Source: JAYENK01 sp034722035
Lineage (GTDB): Bacteria; Patescibacteriota; Patescibacteriia; Patescibacteriales; UBA12075
Reading direction: 5' to 3'
Assembly: GCA_034722035.1 (NCBI GenBank)
Contig: JAYENK010000033.1
Location: 1 to 37,025, forward strand
Length of the DNA stretch: 37,025 nt
Shown here: positions 31,908 through 37,025 of the stretch, piece after piece
Numbering within the stretch: the first letter of the stretch is position 1
Layout of the letters: every line of letters starts with the position of its first letter
The notes under the pieces: model-generated
What the model was told of the DNA's origin: nothing
Databases searched by the model: none
The model's input: the letters and a program-made list of their open reading frames with translations, nothing else
Position numbers and translations under genes: made by a program

Positions 31908-32516
31908 TCAAATTCCATAAGTCAAAATTGAGACTACGGCAAAGGCTATGGCCAAATAAAGGGTTGTGGAGGCGAGCGGTAGTAGGTCAGCCAGATTAAA
32001 GGCGACTGATAATAACAGGATTGTCACCCCGGCAGTTTGCAAGATCATTTTAATTTTTCCCCAAACATTGGCTTGTACTTTATAACCCTTATTCAACCGG
32101 TACCAGGCAACCGAAATAATAATAAATTCAAGTAAAATAATTATAATGGCTGTCCAAAAATCAATGTATTTAAGCACAATAATAAAAACCATCATTCCGA
32201 CTAGTAGTTTGTCCGCGATTGGATCATATATTTTGCCCCACTTTGTTATTTGATCACGCATTCGCGCCATTGCGCCGTCAATTGCGTCGGTCAAAGCGGT
32301 CAACAAAAAGGCAACTAAGGCAATTTTATATGTACCATAAAAAGTTAAAATTCCTACGATTGGCGTTAAAATAAAACGGCAAATAGTCACATGATTTGGC
32401 TTCACCGAGTACGGAATAAGCTTTAAAATAGTGGCGGCAAAAAAACGATCAAAGAAAAAAAGCTTTTCTGCTTTTTCAAATTTTTGCAATTCTTTTTTTT
32501 CTTCTTTTGTTCTCAT
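31908..32516 (-). CDS. pgsA: CDP-alcohol phosphatidyltransferase, PgsA-like
   Basis: A 202-aa integral membrane enzyme that would make phosphatidylglycerol phosphate from CDP-diacylglycerol and glycerol 3-phosphate. It has the complete family signature D77, D80-G81-x2-A84-R85-x8-G94-x3-D98-x3-D102. About five to six TM helices follow the charged N-terminus. Other CDP-alcohol transferases (cardiolipin, inositol phosphate) share this motif, so the exact product is inferred. It is divergent from the GT-C-like gene, with only 25 bases between the two start codons. Confidence 0.85.
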   Translation of the reverse strand: MRTKEEKKELQKFEKAEKLFFFDRFFAATILKLIPYSVKPNHVTICRFILTPIVGILTFYGTYKIALVAFLLTALTDAIDGAMARMRDQITKWGKIYDPIADKLLVGMMVFIIVLKYIDFWTAIIIILLEFIIISVAWYRLNKGYKVQANVWGKIKMILQTAGVTILLLSVAFNLADLLPLASTTLYLAIAFAVVSILTYGI

Positions 32517-32535
32517 GTCAATTTAATGCTAAAAT
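32507..32535 (+). promoter_or_regulatory. Extended -10 promoter for the GT-C-like gene
   Basis: TTGTTC (32507-32512), a 17-base spacer, TGC and TAAAAT (32527-32535). The expected start falls at the ATG (32542), giving a leaderless mRNA. It overlaps the pgsA start region, so the two divergent genes probably share control. Confidence 0.5.
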
Positions 32536-32541
32536 AAAGTA

Positions 32542-34455
32542 ATGAAAATTCAAATTATTATAAAAAATACACTTTTATTACTCGGCTTAAGCTCGTTTAT
32601 CGGTGCGTTAGTTTATTATTTTTATGCTCTAAATTCGCCGGGACTCGCAATTACAATATTTACTGTAATTCTACTATATTTTATTATACTCCATTTTATC
32701 CCCAAAGACAATACAGAGCAAGAAAATGTAAAAAATTTGGCCACCCGTCTTGACAGAATTACGCTATATCTTGTTTTGGCTTTTTTTGTTTTTGCCTTAA
32801 GAGTTTTGCTTGATGTGAGTACCAAAGAATCTTTATTATCCCCCTGGCAAAGCGTTCCTTTATCTTTTTTTGTACTTTTATTTTTTTATATTTTAATTTT
32901 GCTGTATCAAGCAAAAAAAGATAGCAAATTTTTTATTTTAAGTTTAAGCTTTTTCTGTTTTCTTATTTTTTCTTTGGCAATCACGGTTTTTCCTCTTGGC
33001 TTTGGTTTTGATCCATTTATTCATGGCGCCACTTTGGACTTGATCCAAGAGAACGGCGCGGTTGAGCCAAAACCGCTGTATTATCTGGGAGAATATTCGT
33101 TATTAACGGTCCTCAACCTCCTGCCTTTTACGGCTCTCAAGACAATTCATTATTATCTTATTCCCTTTTTGGCCGCGCTTTTTTTGCCGTTTTTTTTCCG
33201 AAGCATATTGTGTAAATGGCTTGATGATAATAAAATAATCAATTACACGATTTTATTTTTGTTGATCTTGCCTTTGAGCATTTTTACGATCTCTACCCCA
33301 CAAAATCTAGCCTGGCTCTTTTTGATTTTGGTGGTAATGTTTGGTATTAAATGTAATAATTATCGGGACTTAACGTTAATGCTCGTCCTTTCCTTTGCGT
33401 CGCTCGTAACTCAAGCCATTGCCGGCTTGCCGGCTTTGTTTTTGACCGGCTTGCTTGCCCTGCATCATAGCAATTTAAAACAGAAAAAAATCTATCTTGG
33501 CATCAGTGTAATGGCAATGTCTTTAATCTTGCCTCTAATATTCTTTTTTCTAAGCCAAGGCAAGCTACTTTTTGCTAAATCTTCAATTTTTACAAATTTC
33601 AGTTTTTTGCTTCCGCGAAATCCAAATACAGAAAACATCTTTTTAAACTCATGCTACTTTTTTATTAATAATATTCCTCTGTTAATTTTATTGCTAATAA
33701 TTCCGGGTGTTTTTCTGGCAATTAAGCATAAAAAAAATTGTGAAGTTTTATATATTTATCTTCTGAGCGCCTTAGCCATGTTAAGCTCATACTTGCTTTT
33801 ATTGCATCTGGATTTTGCTTATTTAATTGATTATGAACAGACAAATTTTGCTAATAGAATTTTAATCACTGTAGTGATTTTTTCTCTTCCATTTATAATC
33901 TTGAGTCTGTACAAATTTTTTGACCAGCTTAATAAGCAAAATATTTTTGTAAAAAATATATTTTTTATTTTTTTAATAATATTAATTCTTTTTTCTGTTT
34001 ACGGCTCTTTCCCTCGTTTTGATCATTATGAAAATTCCCATTCTTATAGCGTGGGGCAAAATGATATTGAAGCGGTAAACTGGATTGAAAATGATGCTAA
34101 GCAAAGCGACTGTATAGTTCTGGCCAATCAACAAGTCTCGGCTGCCGCCCTTCACGAGTTTGGCTTTAAAAAGTATTACAACTCTAGCAATCCAATTTTC
34201 TACTACCCCATTCCAACTGGCGGACCACTCTATCAATATTATCTTGATATGGTATACGATTATCCGGCAAAAGAAACTATAAAAAAAGCCATGGACTTGA
34301 CTAGCGTCAACACAGCTTACTTTGTTTTAAATAAATATTGGTGGGCTTATGATAAAATCTTTTCAGAGGCTAAGCTTGAGGCAAATTCTTATCATTCAAT
34401 TAATAATGAAGTAATAATCTTTAAATATTCTTATAAATCGGATTCATCTTTCTGA
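32542..34455 (+). CDS. Polytopic GT-C-like membrane protein
   Basis: A 637-aa protein with roughly 11-13 TM helices and a soluble C-terminus (about 490-637). The first large external loop has GFDPFIHGATLDLI (154-167), reminiscent of the acidic, catalytic first loop of GT-C glycosyltransferases such as STT3 and PMT. The soluble tail (DIEAVNWIENDAKQSDCIVL) resembles the C-terminal domain of similar large membrane proteins. I infer transfer of a sugar from a polyprenyl carrier outside the membrane, possibly protein glycosylation, but the family is not certain. Its last 35 bases overlap the convergent iscS gene. Confidence 0.65.
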   Translation: MKIQIIIKNTLLLLGLSSFIGALVYYFYALNSPGLAITIFTVILLYFIILHFIPKDNTEQENVKNLATRLDRITLYLVLAFFVFALRVLLDVSTKESLLSPWQSVPLSFFVLLFFYILILLYQAKKDSKFFILSLSFFCFLIFSLAITVFPLGFGFDPFIHGATLDLIQENGAVEPKPLYYLGEYSLLTVLNLLPFTALKTIHYYLIPFLAALFLPFFFRSILCKWLDDNKIINYTILFLLILPLSIFTISTPQNLAWLFLILVVMFGIKCNNYRDLTLMLVLSFASLVTQAIAGLPALFLTGLLALHHSNLKQKKIYLGISVMAMSLILPLIFFFLSQGKLLFAKSSIFTNFSFLLPRNPNTENIFLNSCYFFINNIPLLILLLIIPGVFLAIKHKKNCEVLYIYLLSALAMLSSYLLLLHLDFAYLIDYEQTNFANRILITVVIFSLPFIILSLYKFFDQLNKQNIFVKNIFFIFLIILILFSVYGSFPRFDHYENSHSYSVGQNDIEAVNWIENDAKQSDCIVLANQQVSAAALHEFGFKKYYNSSNPIFYYPIPTGGPLYQYYLDMVYDYPAKETIKKAMDLTSVNTAYFVLNKYWWAYDKIFSEAKLEANSYHSINNEVIIFKYSYKSDSSF

Positions 34456-35695
34456 GTCGTTTAACTATTTCTACTAATTTTTCTATTACAATATTAATTT
34501 CTTCTTTAGTATTAAATTTACCCAAAGAAAAGCGGATTGAATAATTCGCTATCTCTTTATCTATTCCCATTGCAATTAATACGTGCGGAGCTTTGAGTGA
34601 TCCGGAAGCACAAGCTGAACCGGTTGAAACCGCAATCCCTTCCAAATCAAGCGCCAGCAAAAGCGCTTCTCCCTCAATTCCAATAAAAGAAAAATGCGCA
34701 TGCGCCGGCGTTGAAACATCTCGATTAGTATTCAAAACCACATCAGGAATATTTTTTTTAACTCCTTTAACTAGCCTATCCCGCAAATTGCCTATATACT
34801 CATTATTTTTAATTCTCCAGCCCAAGGCTGGTCCGCCTTGGGCGGATAATTTTTTATTTTTAATTGATACTGCGGCGCCAAGCCCCACAATTCCACTAAC
34901 ATTCAAAGTTCCACTGCGCAAATTTTTCTCATGATGTCCACCGCGTTGAAGCGCCTCCAATCGAATTCCATCACGAACAAAAAGCGCGCCCACACCTTTA
35001 GGGCCATAGATTTTATGCCCGGAAAAAGAAAGCAAATCAATATAATTATCTTTAATATTACAATCAAAAAAATTTACCGCTTGTGTTGCGTCAGTATGGA
35101 AATAAATCGGTAAAGGTTTTTCCGTACGTTCGTTTTTGCCTAATTTTTTCCATTCACGCGTTCGTCTTTCTCTTTCTTTATACACCGCCTTAGCTAGTTT
35201 TTTAATCGGCATGATCGAGCCAATTTCACTATTAACCCACATAATCGAAACCAAAACTGTATTTTCTTGAATCGCTACAATTAATTTTTCCACTTCAACT
35301 ACGGCCACCTTGTTCACCGGTAAATGTGTAATTGCCGTTCCGCTCTTTTCCAGCTCCATAAAAGGCTCCAAAACTGCGTCGTGCTCCACTATAGAAGTAA
35401 TGGCGTGCAAATTTTTATTTTTATATCCCTCTGAGTTAAAAGCCTTAAACAAACCCTTGATTGCCAAATTATTTGCTTCGGTCGCACCGGAGGTAAAAGT
35501 AATTTCAGCGCTTTCACACTTAAAATAATCCGCACACTGTTTTCGCGCCTTGTCTACCCCTCTAATCGCCTCTTGTCCAAACGAATGAAGTGAAGAAGAA
35601 TTGCCAAAATTTTTCAACCAATAAGGCTCCATCGCCTTTAGCACAGCCTTATCGACTGGAGTAGTAGCACTATGATCTAAATATATTTTTTTCAT
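34421..35695 (-). CDS. iscS: Cysteine desulfurase (IscS/NifS)
   Basis: A 424-aa PLP enzyme that draws sulfur from cysteine for Fe-S clusters and tRNA thiolation. It has an N-terminal LDHSATTP, PLP lysine K228 in SFSGHKIYGPKG, and active-site C362 in STGSACASGS. Two insertions occur relative to typical IscS: a charged one (about 175-196) and one at about 278-299 (KKLSAQGGPALGWRIKNN). The second is encoded by a palindrome and lies just before the helix RDRLVKGV. It follows nfu and iscU on the same strand, so iscU-nfu-iscS form a compact assembly operon. Which of the several CPR cysteine desulfurase subtypes it is cannot be told. Confidence 0.93.
   Translation of the reverse strand: MKKIYLDHSATTPVDKAVLKAMEPYWLKNFGNSSSLHSFGQEAIRGVDKARKQCADYFKCESAEITFTSGATEANNLAIKGLFKAFNSEGYKNKNLHAITSIVEHDAVLEPFMELEKSGTAITHLPVNKVAVVEVEKLIVAIQENTVLVSIMWVNSEIGSIMPIKKLAKAVYKERERRTREWKKLGKNERTEKPLPIYFHTDATQAVNFFDCNIKDNYIDLLSFSGHKIYGPKGVGALFVRDGIRLEALQRGGHHEKNLRSGTLNVSGIVGLGAAVSIKNKKLSAQGGPALGWRIKNNEYIGNLRDRLVKGVKKNIPDVVLNTNRDVSTPAHAHFSFIGIEGEALLLALDLEGIAVSTGSACASGSLKAPHVLIAMGIDKEIANYSIRFSLGKFNTKEEINIVIEKLVEIVKRLRKMNPIYKNI
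34820..34843. repeat. GC-rich palindrome inserted in iscS
   Basis: GCCCAAGGC (34820-34828), loop TGGTCC, GCCTTGGGC (34835-34843): a perfect 9-bp stem, much more GC-rich than its surroundings. It is read through in frame and encodes part of the insertion KLSAQGGPALGWR. Confidence 0.85.
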
Positions 35696-35710
35696 AATAT
35701 TTATATAATT

Positions 35711-35802
35711 AATTTCTAATTTTCAATTTTCAATAATTTAATTTTCAATGTTTAAAACATTTAATCATTGAGAAATTAGAAATTGTTTGAAAATTAGAAA
35801 TT
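35711..35802. repeat. AT-rich nested inverted repeat between iscS and nfu
   Basis: A perfect 16-base outer pair, AATTTCTAATTTTCAA (35711-35726) with TTGAAAATTAGAAATT (35787-35802), encloses AATTTTC units and a small palindrome AATGTTTAAAACATT. It shares the ATGTTTAAA core with the repeat at 36461. It could fold as a long stem in either strand's transcript. Confidence 0.8.
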
Positions 35803-35820
35803 AGAAATTAAAAATTAAAT

Positions 35821-36063
35821 CTAGACCTGCTCCACTCCTGTAACTTCTTTAACCTCTCCCTGAACAGTCTTCAAAATCCCCTCATTCAAAGTAACCTGCG
35901 CCATTGGACACCCCACGCACATCCCCATCAATCGAACCTGAAACACCCCGGTTTTCTTATTAAAACCAACATACTCAACATCTCCCCCATCTACTTTTAG
36001 TTGTGGGCGAACTTTCTCCAAAGCTTTGTTAATTTTTTCATCAAAATTATTTTTTTCTGACAT
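35821..36063 (-). CDS. NifU C-terminal-like (Nfu) Fe-S scaffold
   Basis: An 80-aa Nfu domain with CVGCPMA (C49 and C52), the pair that binds a bridging Fe-S cluster in a dimer. It begins with a short helix typical of free-standing Nfu proteins (INKALEKVRPQLKVDGGDVEYV). It lies 5 bases after iscU. Nfu usually carries assembled clusters from the scaffold to target proteins, such as the RlmN radical SAM enzyme in this window (inference). Confidence 0.93.
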   Translation of the reverse strand: MSEKNNFDEKINKALEKVRPQLKVDGGDVEYVGFNKKTGVFQVRLMGMCVGCPMAQVTLNEGILKTVQGEVKEVTGVEQV

Positions 36064-36068
36064 AATTC

Positions 36069-36443
36069 TTAATTCTTAATTGATTTCTGATATTTTTTAA
36101 TTACCTTATGCAACGCATCCACCCCAAGCATCGAGCAATGAACTTTTACCTCCGGTAACCCACCCAACTCCTTAACAACATCATCCTTACTTAGTTTTAG
36201 CGCATCATCAAGCGTCATCCCCTTGGCCATGTCCGTCATAATAGATGAAACCGCAATGGCGGCGACACAACCCAATGTTTCAAATTTAATATCTTTTATG
36301 ATCCCACCCTCTATTTTGAGATACATTTTTATCACGTCTCCGCAAACCGGATTACCTTCCTGCGCAGACACATCCGCATTTTTTATTACCCCTTGATTGT
36401 GCGGATTTTTAAAGTGTTCTATTACTTTATCTGTGTATTGCAT
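36069..36443 (-). CDS. iscU: IscU-type Fe-S cluster scaffold
   Basis: A 124-aa scaffold on which new clusters form from IscS sulfur and iron. All usual ligands are present: C34 and D36 (GNPVCGD), C59 (TLGCVAAIA) and H102-C103 (VHCSML). It also has the N-terminal YTDKVIEHFKNPHNQG typical of IscU/NifU. The family's GCGAA is GCVAA here. It is the first gene of iscU-nfu-iscS on the minus strand. Confidence 0.93.
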   Translation of the reverse strand: MQYTDKVIEHFKNPHNQGVIKNADVSAQEGNPVCGDVIKMYLKIEGGIIKDIKFETLGCVAAIAVSSIMTDMAKGMTLDDALKLSKDDVVKELGGLPEVKVHCSMLGVDALHKVIKKYQKSIKN

Positions 36444-36460
36444 AATTAAATTTTAAATTG

Positions 36461-36534
36461 TAAGTTCTAAATGTTTAAATCATTTATTCATTTAAACATT
36501 AGTCATTGTTTTAAAATTTTAAATTTAGAACTTA
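36461..36534. repeat. AT-rich nested inverted repeat upstream of iscU
   Basis: The outer pair is TAAGTTCTAAAT (36461-36472) with ATTTAGAACTTA (36523-36534). The inner pair is ATGTTTAAAT (36471-36480) with ATTTAAACAT (36490-36499). It has the same two-level design and ATGTTTAAA core as the repeat at 35711, and lies on the other side of iscU/nfu. Confidence 0.8.
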
Positions 36535-36540
36535 AAATTA

Positions 36541-37025
36541 TTAATATATAAAAACTTTTATTCCTACTTCTGCCCACTTATAAAGAAACTCCGCGTCCCC
36601 TACTCCAAGCCTGATACAACCGTGTGACACGGCTTGACCCAGATGGTCGGCGCCTTCCTTGTATCCACTCGGCCATTCCGGTAATTCGTGTATGCCAAAA
36701 CGCCCTTTGTTTAAACTCATCCAATACGGCATCCAAAGACCGTAGTTTGCGCTCCAAGCGCGCTCATGTTTTTCGTCTATTTTAAAATGTCCTTTGGGGG
36801 TGGGCATGCTTGACTTGCCGGTACTAACGACAAAAGTATTCATTCGCACGTCAGACAAAAAATACGATAATTCTTGCTTTTGGGTATTTATCTCTATCCG
36901 TTTGCTCAATTTTACTTTTTTGTTTTGAAGCGGATCATAGCCGTTCACAATCTCATCCCCGTCGGAGTGCCCGTCTTCGTCTGTATCCGCCTTTAATAAA
37001 TTGGTATGAAAATTTAATTCCATTC
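36541..37025 (-). CDS. L,D-transpeptidase (YkuD) with TSP3-type repeat, 5' partial
   Basis: The gene runs off the right edge; the ATG at 37023 is probably internal because the sequence starts in mid-repeat. Residues about 5-32 (DTDEDGHSDGDEIVNGYDPL) are a calcium-binding thrombospondin type 3-like repeat. Residues about 45-160 are a YkuD domain with the catalytic motif SHGCIRLG and the upstream His (GIHELP). Such enzymes make 3-3 crosslinks or attach proteins to peptidoglycan in the envelope. The signal or anchor is outside the window. Confidence 0.9.
   Translation of the reverse strand, partial: MELNFHTNLLKADTDEDGHSDGDEIVNGYDPLQNKKVKLSKRIEINTQKQELSYFLSDVRMNTFVVSTGKSSMPTPKGHFKIDEKHERAWSANYGLWMPYWMSLNKGRFGIHELPEWPSGYKEGADHLGQAVSHGCIRLGVGDAEFLYKWAEVGIKVFIY

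Noticed and set aside
1..37025. UGA recoded as glycine, as in some CPR lineages
   Set aside because: TGA is the natural stop of the YggU-family gene, the aminotransferase and the GT-C-like gene, and no conserved domain is interrupted by an in-frame TGA.
1..37025. CRISPR array, transposase, prophage or defence island
   Set aside because: No regularly spaced direct repeats and no genes of these types; the only recombinase looks like a housekeeping Xer protein.

Overview
This AT-rich window reads as a chromosomal segment from a small-genome bacterium, most likely a member of the Candidate Phyla Radiation (Patescibacteria). That placement is inferred from the overall style: short spacers, overlapping genes, few Shine-Dalgarno sequences, a ThrRS without a TGS domain, many Lys-rich single-TM proteins, and AATTTTC / AAAGTT-type AT-rich repeats. 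Gene-level homology was judged by eye. TGA ends several genes (yggU-like, the aminotransferase, the GT-C protein), so the standard bacterial stop code applies and the glycine recoding of some CPR lineages does not.

Plus strand, 1-24952. A partial membrane-anchored parvulin/SurA-like protein is followed by tRNA-Thr(CGT). Next comes an envelope block: a DPBB (RlpA-like) plus D,D-carboxypeptidase fusion, ftsE, ftsX, a charged hypothetical protein and a 680-aa surface protein with DUF11-like repeats. A strongly divergent tgt leads into the RNase P RNA gene (rnpB). A polysaccharide block follows, with a polyprenyl-phosphate sugar transferase and two GT4 glycosyltransferases. Then come a Lys-rich TM protein, thrS, an unexplained structured intergenic region, cca, a cyclophilin, tRNA-Ala(CGC) and tRNA-Pro(CGG), rlmN, a YggU-family gene, uppS, a GT26-Nudix fusion, gltX, an EnvC-like M23 peptidase and a minimal zincin.

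Minus strand, 32516-24945, read from the far end: pgsA, a terminator, lysS, serS, an aminotransferase, a Mur-ligase-like pseudoenzyme, ftsQ, a 53-aa one-TM protein and a Xer-type recombinase. Divergent to this lies a GT-C-like membrane protein (32542-34455). It ends convergently, with overlap, against an Fe-S cluster assembly group (iscU, nfu, iscS). A partial L,D-transpeptidase with a calcium-binding-type repeat sits at the right edge.

The genes fall into three jobs. The first is envelope growth and division: FtsEX with an EnvC-like hydrolase, FtsQ, UppS, two peptidoglycan enzymes and glycan-assembly glycosyltransferases. The second is translation: four aminoacyl-tRNA synthetases, three tRNAs, Cca, Tgt, RlmN and RNase P. 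The third is Fe-S assembly. No CRISPR array, phage module, transposase or defence island is visible.

The most interesting signals lie inside ordinary genes. Short repeats or palindromes appear to have inserted into four conserved genes (rnpB, tgt, cca, iscS) while leaving them apparently intact. Tgt has lost all four zinc ligands and its usual substrate loop. A Mur-ligase-like protein has lost its P-loop and C-terminal domain. A WecG/TagA glycosyltransferase is fused to a Nudix domain. Extended -10 promoters (TGTTATAAT and relatives) recur, several so close to the start codon that leaderless mRNAs are expected.
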